A DNA stretch of 40,238 nucleotides from Acidimicrobiia bacterium (GTDB lineage: Bacteria > Actinomycetota > Acidimicrobiia > IMCC26256 > PALSA-555): NCBI GenBank assembly GCA_040881685.1, contig JBBECS010000053.1, positions 154,924-195,161 of the forward strand, written 5' to 3'. A program made the translations under genes and the position numbers. The notes beneath the pieces are model-generated. The model worked only from the letters and a program-made list of their open reading frames with translations. It searched no databases and had not been told where the DNA came from. Positions 30,469-37,850 of this stretch are shown here, one piece after another. Each line of letters opens with the position of its first letter. Positions within the stretch are counted from its first letter, which is position 1.

Positions 30469-31613
30469 ACACGGCTGCGCCGCGCTGGGTTGACGACGAC
30501 GCGGGCATGCGCGAGCTCGTCGAAGCTCTGCGTTCGCAACCGGAGTACGGCCTCGACACGGAGTTCGTCGCCGAGAAGTCATACTGGCCGCGCCTGTGTC
30601 TCGCGCAGGTCTCGTGGCCCGGCGGCGTTGCTCTCGTCGACGCGCTCGCGTGCGACGTTCAACCGCTGCGCGAGATCCTCGAGGGCCCAGCGACGATGGT
30701 CACGCACGCGGGTGCAGCCGATCTTCCGATCCTCGAGCGCGCGTGTGGTGCACGTCCCACCGTGCTGTTCGACACCCAGCTCGCCGCCGGCTTCGTCGGG
30801 CTGGGTCTGCCGTCGCTGTCGGTGCTCGTGTCGTCCGTGCTCGGTATTCGCCTCGACAAGAAGGAGCAGCTCACGGATTGGGCGCGCCGTCCGCTCTCGG
30901 GCAGCGCACAGGCGTACGCCGCGAGCGACGTGCTCCACCTGCTGCCGCTCACCGCGGCGTTGCGTGGTCGACTCGCATCGGCGGGTCGCGAGGAATGGGC
31001 CGCGGCCGAGACCGAGTTGCTGCGCACGCTTCCCACCCGCGACCAAGACCCCGACACCGCGTGGTGGCGCATCAAGGGCTCCCGGTCGTTCCGTGGCGAG
31101 CACGCGGCCGTCGCGCAGGCTGTTGCGGCATGGCGCGAGCGTCGTGCGCAAGAGCTCGATCGGCCGGCGCGCTTCGTCCTCTCGGAGCTCGTGCTGGCGG
31201 GCCTGGCCGCGCGGCCCCCGCGAACCGCCCGCGAGCTCGGCCACCTCCGCGGCGCCGAATCGCTCCCCAAGGCCGTCGCCACGGCGGTGGTCGAGGCGGT
31301 GGAAGCAGGGCGGGCGATGCCTCGGAGTGAGCTGCGCCTCCCACCGCGCCACGACGACGACGCAGCCCTCGACGCCGCGGTTGGGCTCCTCGTGGCGTGG
31401 ACCGCACAGGAGGCGGCTCGGGAGGGGATCGAGGCCCGCCTGCTGGGGACCCGTGACGATGTGCGGGCGCTCGTGAACGGCCGCCCCAACCGGCTCGACG
31501 ACGGCTGGCGGGCCGAGATGGTGGGGAATCAGATCCGCCAGCTCGTGGCCGGCGGCGCCGTGCTGCGCCTCGTGGACGGGGGCCGCCGGGTTCGACTGGA
31601 ATCTGGGTCCTGA
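30465..31613 (+). CDS. Ribonuclease D-like 3'-5' exonuclease with HRDC domain
   Basis: A 382-residue DEDDy exonuclease, probably RNase D, acting in 3' trimming of stable RNAs. Exo motifs are YGLDTEFVAEKSYWPRLCLAQVS near residues 26-48 (first Asp and Glu), MVTHAGAADLPILER near 78-92 (second Asp), and AYAASDVLHLLPL near 148-160 (Tyr and last Asp). An HRDC domain spans about 205-275 (WRIKGSRSF; AAWRERRAQELDRPARFVLSE). The best start is TTG 30465, overlapping the dehydrogenase stop as TTGA; no in-frame ATG or GTG lies nearby upstream. The C-terminal 100 residues form a second helical region seen in actinobacterial RNase D proteins. Confidence 0.92.
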   Translation: MNTAAPRWVDDDAGMRELVEALRSQPEYGLDTEFVAEKSYWPRLCLAQVSWPGGVALVDALACDVQPLREILEGPATMVTHAGAADLPILERACGARPTVLFDTQLAAGFVGLGLPSLSVLVSSVLGIRLDKKEQLTDWARRPLSGSAQAYAASDVLHLLPLTAALRGRLASAGREEWAAAETELLRTLPTRDQDPDTAWWRIKGSRSFRGEHAAVAQAVAAWRERRAQELDRPARFVLSELVLAGLAARPPRTARELGHLRGAESLPKAVATAVVEAVEAGRAMPRSELRLPPRHDDDAALDAAVGLLVAWTAQEAAREGIEARLLGTRDDVRALVNGRPNRLDDGWRAEMVGNQIRQLVAGGAVLRLVDGGRRVRLESGS

Positions 31614-31653
31614 GCAGGGGCGGGGTCGCCTTGCGGGGGTGGGGCGGGCAAGG

Positions 31654-32040
31654 ATGACGGACGTGGCGGACCAGGAGCCGGTGCTACCGGCCACGCACTT
31701 GACGCGTCGAGAGCGCCGCATCGCTCGGTCGCGCGCCCGGCGCGCCACCGCGCTCGTGGGGTGGATGACATACGGAGCCGGGGTCTTCGTGGTGATCATG
31801 ACTGCGGCGTGGCTGGCGGTCGGAGCCGCCACCGCGCCGGCACCCGCGCCCGTTGCCCGCACCGCGAAGTCGACCCGTGCGGAGGTGGCGCTGCCCGACG
31901 TGACGAGCACGACGGCCGGCGCTGCCGGTACGGCCGCGGCTCCCGTCGTAGCGCCCGCCATCGCGAGCACCACGACGACGACGACGGTCCCGGTGCTGTC
32001 CGTAGCCGCTACTCCCGGGGCGCCCGCGCCGACACCGTGA
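31654..32040 (+). CDS. Small single-pass membrane protein with Thr/Ala/Pro-rich tail
   Basis: A 128-residue protein with no recognised family. A basic cytoplasmic part (HLTRRERRIARSRARRA, about 16-32) is followed by one membrane helix (ALVGWMTYGAGVFVVIMTAAWLAVGAA, about 33-59). The outside tail is about 70 residues of Ala, Pro, Thr and Val with a run of six Thr. This matches a one-helix membrane protein with a disordered, possibly glycosylated outer segment. ATG 31654 is preceded by purine-rich sequence, and an in-frame start 15 bases upstream is possible. It sits between the RNase D and hydroxy-acid oxidase genes with short gaps, so it is probably part of the same run. The function is unknown. 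Confidence 0.68.
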   Translation: MTDVADQEPVLPATHLTRRERRIARSRARRATALVGWMTYGAGVFVVIMTAAWLAVGAATAPAPAPVARTAKSTRAEVALPDVTSTTAGAAGTAAAPVVAPAIASTTTTTTVPVLSVAATPGAPAPTP

Positions 32041-32062
32041 CATCCCGATCGGCGGACCCGGC

Positions 32063-33271
32063 ATGAAGCCGACCGAGATCGCCTCGCTTCTCCGGCCTCG
32101 GCGCCCGATCCTGCGCCCGAGCACGCGCCGCCTCGCGCGGTGCCAGAACATCGAAGATCTCCGCCGCGCCGCCCGACGCCGCCTGCCGCGACCGGTGTTC
32201 GACTACGTCGAAGGTGGTGCCGAGGACGAGATCACGCTGCACCGGAACACCGAAGCCTTCGACGACCTCGTCCTCACGCCTCGCGTCCTGCGCGACGTGG
32301 ATGCGGTCGATCTCAGCACGACGATCCTCGGCGAACCCTCGCCGCTCCCGTTAGCGCTGGCACCCACCGGTTTCACGCGCATGACCCATCACGAGGGTGA
32401 GCTGGCCGTGGCCCGGTCGGCGCAACGCGCCGGCATCCCGTACACGCTTTCGACGATGGGCACCCGGTCGATCGAGCGGGTCGCCGCGGAGTCGTCGGGA
32501 TCGCTGTGGTTCCAGCTGTACGTGTGGCGCGACCGCGGGCTCGCGAAGGAGCTCATCGAGCGGGCGAAGGCAGCCGGCTACCGCGCGCTTGTGCTCACCG
32601 TGGACGTGCCCGTTCCCGGCGCGCGCGAGCGGGACCTGCGCAACGGGCTCACCATCCCGCCGAGTCTTGGGGTGCGGACCTTTTTCGAGGGTGCGCGCCA
32701 CCCTCATTGGTGGTGGAACTTCCTGATGCGTGACGCAGTGAGCTTCGAGTGCGTGAGTGATCGGGCTGCGGACCCGTCGGGCGTGATGGCGCTGCTCGCC
32801 GAGCAGTTCGATCCGTCCGTCACCTGGAACGACCTCGACTGGATCCACGATGCGTGGGACGGCCCGTTCGTGTTGAAGGGCATCGTCGACGCCGACGACG
32901 CACGGCGAGCGGCCGACGCCGGCGTCACGGGGGTCGTGGTGTCCAACCATGGCGGCCGCCAGCTCGACCGGAGCCCGGCCGCCATCGCCGCGCTCCCCGC
33001 CGTCGTCGAAGCCGTCGGGGATCGCCTCGACGTGCTCTTCGACTCGGGCATACGCCGCGGGCGGGACATCCTCACCGCGCTCGCGCTCGGCGCGCGCGCA
33101 TGTCTCGTTGGTCGGGCCTATCTGTACGGCCTCGGGGTTGCCGGCGAGCGCGGCGTCGACCGCGCGATCGAGCTCTTGACCGGTGAGCTGCGACGCTCGA
33201 TGCAGCTTGTTGGCGCCCGGACCGTGAGCGAGCTCGAGCCTTCGATGGTGGCGCCGCTCGAGAGGCGATGA
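32063..33271 (+). CDS. FMN-dependent alpha-hydroxy-acid dehydrogenase (LldD-like)
   Basis: A 402-residue TIM-barrel flavoprotein of the L-lactate dehydrogenase/glycolate oxidase family. Visible landmarks are VFDYVEGGAEDEITLHRN near residues 45-62, LALAPTGFTRMTHHEGELAVARSA near 97-120, FQLYVWRDRG near 149-158 with the substrate Tyr, VLTVDVPVPGARERDLRNG near 176-194, and VVSNHGGRQLDRSPAAI near 292-308 with the catalytic His and Arg. FDSGIRRGRDI near 329 binds the FMN phosphate. It closely resembles actinobacterial LldD2-type enzymes and should oxidise L-lactate or a related 2-hydroxy acid at the membrane. Its stop overlaps the start of a GlcF-like iron-sulfur gene (ATGA), pointing to a joint electron path. 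Confidence 0.92.
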   Translation: MKPTEIASLLRPRRPILRPSTRRLARCQNIEDLRRAARRRLPRPVFDYVEGGAEDEITLHRNTEAFDDLVLTPRVLRDVDAVDLSTTILGEPSPLPLALAPTGFTRMTHHEGELAVARSAQRAGIPYTLSTMGTRSIERVAAESSGSLWFQLYVWRDRGLAKELIERAKAAGYRALVLTVDVPVPGARERDLRNGLTIPPSLGVRTFFEGARHPHWWWNFLMRDAVSFECVSDRAADPSGVMALLAEQFDPSVTWNDLDWIHDAWDGPFVLKGIVDADDARRAADAGVTGVVVSNHGGRQLDRSPAAIAALPAVVEAVGDRLDVLFDSGIRRGRDILTALALGARACLVGRAYLYGLGVAGERGVDRAIELLTGELRRSMQLVGARTVSELEPSMVAPLERR

Positions 33272-34416
33272 CGATGCTCGCGGTCGACGAAGAAGCGCTC
33301 GTCGCGTGCGTGGCATGTGGCCTGTGCTTGCCTCACTGCCCGACGTATCGCGTCACTGGTGACGAGTCGGCCTCGCCACGCGGCCGGATCGCGGCAATGC
33401 GAGCCGTGCAGTCGGGTGCGGCCGAGCTCCGAGGTGAGTTCACCGAGTACATGGACCTGTGCGTGCAATGCCGTGCGTGTGAAGCGGTGTGCCCCTCCTC
33501 GGTCCCATTCGGCCGTCTCATGGAAGGCTCGCGCACCACACTCGTCAGTCAGACGCGGTACGTACCGCGGTGGCAGCGGCTCGCGTACCGAGTCTTGCGC
33601 CACCATCGCCTGCTCGTGCTTTTCTCGCGTCTCGGTGCGGTGCTCCAGCGCGCCCACCTTGTTCCGAGGCGCCTGGGGTTGCCGCGGCTCCCGTTGCGTT
33701 CGACACGTCTGCGCGCGACCGGGACCGACGTTTGGTTGTTCACGGGGTGCGTGATGGACGCGTGGCAACGAGACGTGCACGCGGCGGTCGTGCGGGTGCT
33801 CGGCGCGGCCGGTGTGGGCGTCCGGTTGCCCGACGCTCGCCGGGCTGGGTGCTGTGGCGCGCTCCACGTGCACGCGGGGCTCGCCGAGCCGGCGCGTGCG
33901 CTCGCCGAGCGGGTGATGACCGCGTTCCCTGGTGATGCGCCGGTCCTCGTCGATTCGGCGGGGTGCGGCGCCGCGCTGAAGGACTACGGGCATCTCGTCG
34001 GGACACCCGCCGCGGCGGCGTTCGCGGCGCGGGTATTCGATGTGCACGAGTGGCTCGCGGCTCGAATCGAACAGCTCCCGGTGCCGACGGTGCCTTTCGC
34101 CGAGCCGGTCGCGCTCCACGATGCTTGTCACCTCCGCCACGTGCAGAAGGCGCATCTCGCGGTGCGTACCGTGCTCGCTCCATTTGCCGAGGTGCGAGAG
34201 CTCGATGACGAGGGTCTGTGCTGCGGAGCCGGCGGCGCGTACGCGGCGTTGCATCCCGACATGGCGGCTGACATCCGGAAGCGCAAGCTCGACTCGATCG
34301 CAAGGACGGGGGCTCGTGTCGTGGCGAGCGCCAACCCGGGGTGCACGTTCCACTTGGCAGCCGCGGGCGTAGACCTGCGGCATCCGTTCGAAATCATCGA
34401 CGAAGCGTTGCGCTGA
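33268..34416 (+). CDS. GlcF-like iron-sulfur protein (4Fe-4S and CCG domains)
   Basis: A 382-residue protein that should carry electrons from the adjacent flavoenzyme to the respiratory chain. The N-terminus holds two 4Fe-4S motifs: CVACGLCLPHCPTY near residues 14-27 and CVQCRACEAVCPSS near 65-78. Two CCG-type domains follow, with Cys clusters AGCCGALHVHAG near 192-203, DSAGCGAALKDYG near 230-242, HDACHLRHVQ near 284-293, and GLCCGAGGAYA near 313-323. This is the layout of GlcF, the iron-sulfur subunit of glycolate oxidase. GlcD and GlcE are absent; its partner here is an FMN LldD-like enzyme. ATG 33268 overlaps the upstream stop; a second ATG lies six bases on. Confidence 0.9.
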   Translation: MTMLAVDEEALVACVACGLCLPHCPTYRVTGDESASPRGRIAAMRAVQSGAAELRGEFTEYMDLCVQCRACEAVCPSSVPFGRLMEGSRTTLVSQTRYVPRWQRLAYRVLRHHRLLVLFSRLGAVLQRAHLVPRRLGLPRLPLRSTRLRATGTDVWLFTGCVMDAWQRDVHAAVVRVLGAAGVGVRLPDARRAGCCGALHVHAGLAEPARALAERVMTAFPGDAPVLVDSAGCGAALKDYGHLVGTPAAAAFAARVFDVHEWLAARIEQLPVPTVPFAEPVALHDACHLRHVQKAHLAVRTVLAPFAEVRELDDEGLCCGAGGAYAALHPDMAADIRKRKLDSIARTGARVVASANPGCTFHLAAAGVDLRHPFEIIDEALR

Positions 34417-34434
34417 CATTCCCGGAGCGGCGTG

Positions 34435-35598
34435 TTACGCCGCGCTGCTATGGGGTGGGGCGCGGAGTGACCACGTGCCGTCGTGGTTGTCGATGACCTC
34501 GTAGCCGCGGTGGGTGATGAGGTCGTGGTGGTCGGGGCAGACGTCGCCGAGGACCTGGTAGCTGGTGGTCTTGTTGTTGGCGAAGCCGAGGGTGTGGTGG
34601 CGTTCGGTGGCGCGGGTGTGGTCGCAGTCCCGGACCTTGCAGACGCCGCCGTCGCGCTCGTCGATGGCGATCTTCAGGGCCTTTGGCACGTGGCGTGTGG
34701 TCGAGACGACGGTCTGCACATCGACGCCGTCGGTGATCACGAGTTCGAGCAAGCCGTGGCTCAGGACCTCGCGGGCGTGCGCGACCGGGACTGGGCCGAC
34801 ACCGGGGATCTCGCAGACGTATTCGACGCCGGTGGCGGGCTTCCCGAGGAGCTTGTCGAGACCGACGCGGACCCGCACCACCGGTTCGGGGCGCTTGGCG
34901 CCGCCCGTGGCAGTACCGCGGGCCAGCGCGACCAGCGCGTCGAACCGGTAGGCGGCGAGCGGTTGATGATCACCAGCCTTGCGGGCAGCCTCGAAGGCCG
35001 CCTTCGCCAGCGGCTCGAGGGTTGCGAAGAGATCGGCGACGTCCTCGGTGGGGCCTGAGAAGCTGCCATGCGTCGCTAGACCCCGGGTCCAACCGACGAG
35101 GTGCCGCTCGTCTTTGGCCATGCGCCTCAGCCGGTCCTCTTCACTGGCCGCAGCGACCATGCGCTCCTTGGTGGCGCGCAACTCCCGGAACCCGCGCGTG
35201 GTGGCGCGCAGCATTCGATCCTCGGCGCCGGGATCCACTGCCGCGGCCGCGGTCACCTGGTGGGCTTGCGCCAACGACAGCTCCCCGGCGCGCAGCTTCT
35301 GGGTGGTGGCCGGTAGCCCCGACAACCGATCCGCAGTCATCAAGGTCTCGCGGGCTGCGTACTCCGACGAGCCGGCGATGTTGGCCAGCCACTGCTCGGC
35401 GCTGACCGCGTGTGAAGTGCGGGTCCATCCGCCAGTGTCAGCGGCACGCTTGGCCAGCAGCACGGTGGCGGTCTCGCCGAGGTTGCGGATCTCCGCGGCG
35501 ACTTCGGCGTGTCGCGCCGCGTCGGCACCCGAGTAGCAGTTGGGTTCGAGCGTCGCGAGTCGTTCTCGCAGCGCGGCGGCGATCTCCTCGAACGTCAT
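34435..35598 (-). CDS. DUF222 / HNH endonuclease-domain protein (13E12-type)
   Basis: A 387-residue member of the DUF222 family, abundant in Actinobacteria as 13E12-repeat proteins. The N-terminal helical region (AEIRNLGETATVLLAKRAADTGGW near 29-52; LRAGELSLAQAHQVTAAAA near 101-119) is typical. The C-terminus holds an HNH-type nuclease motif: CKVRDCDHTRATERHHTLGFANNKTT near 320-345, then CPDHHDLITHRGYEV near 354-368, with Cys pairs for zinc and catalytic His. The family is multicopy and suspected to be mobile or defence-linked, but its role is not established. I chose ATG 35598; the frame continues upstream into an AT-rich intergenic region without support. It is convergent with the GlcF-like gene. 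Confidence 0.9.
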   Translation of the reverse strand: MTFEEIAAALRERLATLEPNCYSGADAARHAEVAAEIRNLGETATVLLAKRAADTGGWTRTSHAVSAEQWLANIAGSSEYAARETLMTADRLSGLPATTQKLRAGELSLAQAHQVTAAAAVDPGAEDRMLRATTRGFRELRATKERMVAAASEEDRLRRMAKDERHLVGWTRGLATHGSFSGPTEDVADLFATLEPLAKAAFEAARKAGDHQPLAAYRFDALVALARGTATGGAKRPEPVVRVRVGLDKLLGKPATGVEYVCEIPGVGPVPVAHAREVLSHGLLELVITDGVDVQTVVSTTRHVPKALKIAIDERDGGVCKVRDCDHTRATERHHTLGFANNKTTSYQVLGDVCPDHHDLITHRGYEVIDNHDGTWSLRAPPHSSAA

Positions 35599-35758
35599 GC
35601 GTGCAGCATGCCAGGGGGGTGTGACAGTCAAGCGGGGTGTCAAGCAGAAATCTTGAAACTCTTCGAGAAACTTTGAGAACCGGTATCGAACCTTGATCAG
35701 CGCGTTACATATCCGAGGGTTGACGGTTCGATGTTGCGCGATCCGACATGATGGAGTC
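35599..35758. promoter_or_regulatory. Divergent, AT-richer promoter region with short repeats
   Basis: This 160-base gap is visibly richer in A and T than its surroundings. GTCAAGC occurs at 35627-35633 and 35639-35645 (12-base period), which on the minus strand gives TTGACA and TTGACT, two -35-like boxes for the DUF222 gene. On the plus strand TTGACG (35720-35725) and CATGAT (35747-35752, six bases before GTG 35759) could serve the hydrolase gene, though their 21-base spacing is long. No gene is seen in it. Confidence 0.45.
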
Positions 35759-36445
35759 GTGCGGTCGCCCTGCTTCGTGCTCGTGCACAGCCCGCTTGTC
35801 GGGCCAACCGTGTGGAAGTGGACCGGACAGGAGCTGACGAAGCGCGGCGCCGACGTCGTCATCCCCGCGCTCGGCGACGTCACAACGTTCGCGACGCCGC
35901 GATGGCGCGGTTGCGTAGACGCGGTAGTAGACGCGGTCCCTAATCGCGACGACGTCGTGCTCGTCGCGCACAGCGGCGCAGGGCCATTGCTCCCCGCGAT
36001 CGGCGGAGCGCTGAAGGTGCCGCCCGCCCGCTACGTCTTCGTCGACGCCCGAATGCCGGCTCCGCCGGGAGCGTCGACCGCGCTGGAAGCGGACTTCCGC
36101 GACTTCCTCGCGTCTCTTGCGCAAGAAGGAGTGGTCCCGAAGTGGTCAGAGTGGTGGGGTCCCGGCGCGATGGAGGCACTCGTCCCGGACCTTGACCGAC
36201 GACAGCTCGTCGAGAGGGAGCTGCCAATGCTCCCGCTCGCCTTCTTCGACGAGCCCGTGCCCACCCCCGAAGCTTGGGTGGGTCGAGTCGACTACCTGCA
36301 GCTCAGCTCCGCGTACGAAGTGGAAGCCCGAGAGGCTGCGTCGCGCGGCTGGACCGTCGACCTGCTCGCCGGAGGCCATCTCCACATGGCTGTCGATCCC
36401 GAGGCCGTCGCGGATCGCCTGCTGGGTCTTGCGACGACCCGCTAG
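35759..36445 (+). CDS. Alpha/beta hydrolase fold protein
   Basis: A 228-residue alpha/beta hydrolase. It opens with a strand and oxyanion-type region (CFVLVHSPLVGPTVWKW, residues 5-21). The nucleophile elbow is VVLVAHSGAGPLLPAIGG near 62-79, with Ser at about 68. The C-terminal catalytic His is in LLAGGHLHMAVDPEAVADRLL near 203-223; an Asp in the VFVDARMPAPPG region is structural or acidic. The reaction is not evident (esterase, lactonase or a haloperoxidase-like enzyme). I prefer GTG 35759, which begins the domain and follows a CATGAT box by six bases; a TTG at 35693 is possible. Its TAG stop shares the palindrome CTAG (36442-36445) with the coxS stop on the opposite strand. Confidence 0.82.
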   Translation: MRSPCFVLVHSPLVGPTVWKWTGQELTKRGADVVIPALGDVTTFATPRWRGCVDAVVDAVPNRDDVVLVAHSGAGPLLPAIGGALKVPPARYVFVDARMPAPPGASTALEADFRDFLASLAQEGVVPKWSEWWGPGAMEALVPDLDRRQLVERELPMLPLAFFDEPVPTPEAWVGRVDYLQLSSAYEVEAREAASRGWTVDLLAGGHLHMAVDPEAVADRLLGLATTR

Positions 36446-36924
36446 CCCGCGCCGCTCATCGTCTTGGCAGCGCGCTCGACCGCGCGGATGATGCCCTGGT
36501 AGCCGGTGCAGCGGCAGAGGTTGCCCGACAGTGCCTCGACGATCTCGTTGCGCGTGGGGACCGGGTGATCGGCGAGGAACGCGTGCACCGACACGACGAA
36601 GCCGGGCGTGCAGAACCCGCACTGGAGACCGTGCTCCTCGCGGAACGCATCCTGCACTGCAGACAGCGTTCCGTCGTGGGCGGAAAGGCCTTCGATGGTC
36701 GTCACCTCTGCGCCCTCGGCCTGTACCGCGAACATCAGACAGGAGCGCACCGCGACGCCGTCGACGATCACCGTGCACGCGCCGCAGACCCCGTGTTCGC
36801 AACCGAGGTGGGTGCCGGTGAGCGCGCAGTCCTCACGGAGGAAGTCAGCCAACGTCTTGCGGGGCTCGACCGTGCCGCGGTGTCGTTCGCCGTTGACGGT
36901 CAAGGTGACCGGGAGCTCATGCAC
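36442..36924 (-). CDS. Molybdenum hydroxylase small (2Fe-2S) subunit, CoxS-like
   Basis: A 160-residue iron-sulfur subunit of the xanthine dehydrogenase/CO dehydrogenase family. The plant-ferredoxin-type cluster is bound by GCEHGVCGACTVIVDG near residues 41-56 and a later RSC. The second 2Fe-2S cluster is bound by QCGFCTPGFV near 101-110 and GNLCRCTGYQGI near 133-144. It passes electrons from the molybdenum subunit to FAD in the M subunit encoded upstream. GTG 36924 lies inside the end of the M gene (8-base overlap). The large, Mo-binding subunit is not encoded in this window, so the real substrate cannot be called; CO oxidation should not be assumed. Confidence 0.93.
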   Translation of the reverse strand: MHELPVTLTVNGERHRGTVEPRKTLADFLREDCALTGTHLGCEHGVCGACTVIVDGVAVRSCLMFAVQAEGAEVTTIEGLSAHDGTLSAVQDAFREEHGLQCGFCTPGFVVSVHAFLADHPVPTRNEIVEALSGNLCRCTGYQGIIRAVERAAKTMSGAG

Positions 36925-37807
36925 GGTCGGCGTCCTCCAATGCCGCGCCGAGGGCGCGGGCGACGACGTGCGCACCAACGCTGCGGCGGTATTGAGAGGA
37001 CGCGTGGATGTCCTCGGGCGGATCGAGGTCGGCGACTGCGAGCTGGGCGATCTCGCCGAGGTCTGCGGCGCTCGGCGTGGTGCCAGCCAGGGCGGCCTCC
37101 GCGGCCGATGCGCGCAGCGGTGTGCTGCCCATTCCGAGCAAAGCGATGGCGGCGCGGGCGACTCGACCGGCGTCGTCGAGCTCGACGCCGCACGTCACGC
37201 CGACGAGCGCGAAGTCGCCGAGGCGTCTGGAGACTTCGTCCACTGCAAAACCGGAACGTCCTGACCACACGGGGAAGTGCACGCCGGTGAGGAGCTCGCC
37301 GTCGTCGACGGTCGTCGTCCACGTCCCGACGAAGAACTCAGACGCGGGTTCGAGGCGAGTGCCCGACGACGAAGCAATCTCGAGCTGAGCGTCGAGCGCG
37401 AGCGCGACGGCAGGCAGCTCGGCGGCGGGATCGGCGTGCGCGATCGACCCACCCACAGTGCCGCGGTTGCGGATCTGGAAGTGCCCGATGAGCGGCGTCG
37501 CCTTCGTGAGCAGCGGGATGGCCCCAGCAGCTTCCGATCCTTCGAGGTCGGCCTGACGGGTCATCGCGCGCACCACTACCGTGCCGTTGCGGCGCTCGAC
37601 ACCCGTGAGCTCCGCCACCCGGTTGAGATCGACGAGATGACCGAACCGCGTGAGCCGAAGGGCGAGCATCGGAACGAGGCTCTGTCCGCCGGCGAGGGGC
37701 TTGGCCTCGTCGCCATGCTCGCCGAGCAGCCCGACCGCGTCGGCAGTGGTCTCGGGCGCGTGGTACTCGAACGGCGCCGGCTTCACGGAGTGGGACGGTA
37801 GCCGCAT
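36917..37807 (-). CDS. Molybdenum hydroxylase FAD subunit, CoxM-like
   Basis: A 296-residue FAD-binding subunit of the same family. The FAD sites are visible: PLAGGQSLVPMLALRLTRFGHLVDLNRV near residues 37-64 and HFQIRNRGTVGGSIAHADPAAELP near 108-131. The C-terminal CO-dehydrogenase flavoprotein domain runs to about 290 (PLRASAAEAALAG; SSQYRRSVGAHVVARAL). It forms a heterotrimer with the S subunit encoded just downstream and an L subunit encoded elsewhere. ATG 37807 is the likely start although no strong ribosome-binding site is seen. It diverges from the UspA-UbiB gene, with 43 bases between starts. Confidence 0.92.
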   Translation of the reverse strand: MRLPSHSVKPAPFEYHAPETTADAVGLLGEHGDEAKPLAGGQSLVPMLALRLTRFGHLVDLNRVAELTGVERRNGTVVVRAMTRQADLEGSEAAGAIPLLTKATPLIGHFQIRNRGTVGGSIAHADPAAELPAVALALDAQLEIASSSGTRLEPASEFFVGTWTTTVDDGELLTGVHFPVWSGRSGFAVDEVSRRLGDFALVGVTCGVELDDAGRVARAAIALLGMGSTPLRASAAEAALAGTTPSAADLGEIAQLAVADLDPPEDIHASSQYRRSVGAHVVARALGAALEDADRA

Positions 37808-37850
37808 AGCGTTGCGGCCGGCACGGAGTCGACCAAAGGATGGGGAACGC

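Noticed and set aside
36442-37807. Carbon monoxide dehydrogenase
   Set aside because: The M and S subunits are shared by many molybdenum hydroxylases, and the large subunit that decides the substrate is absent.
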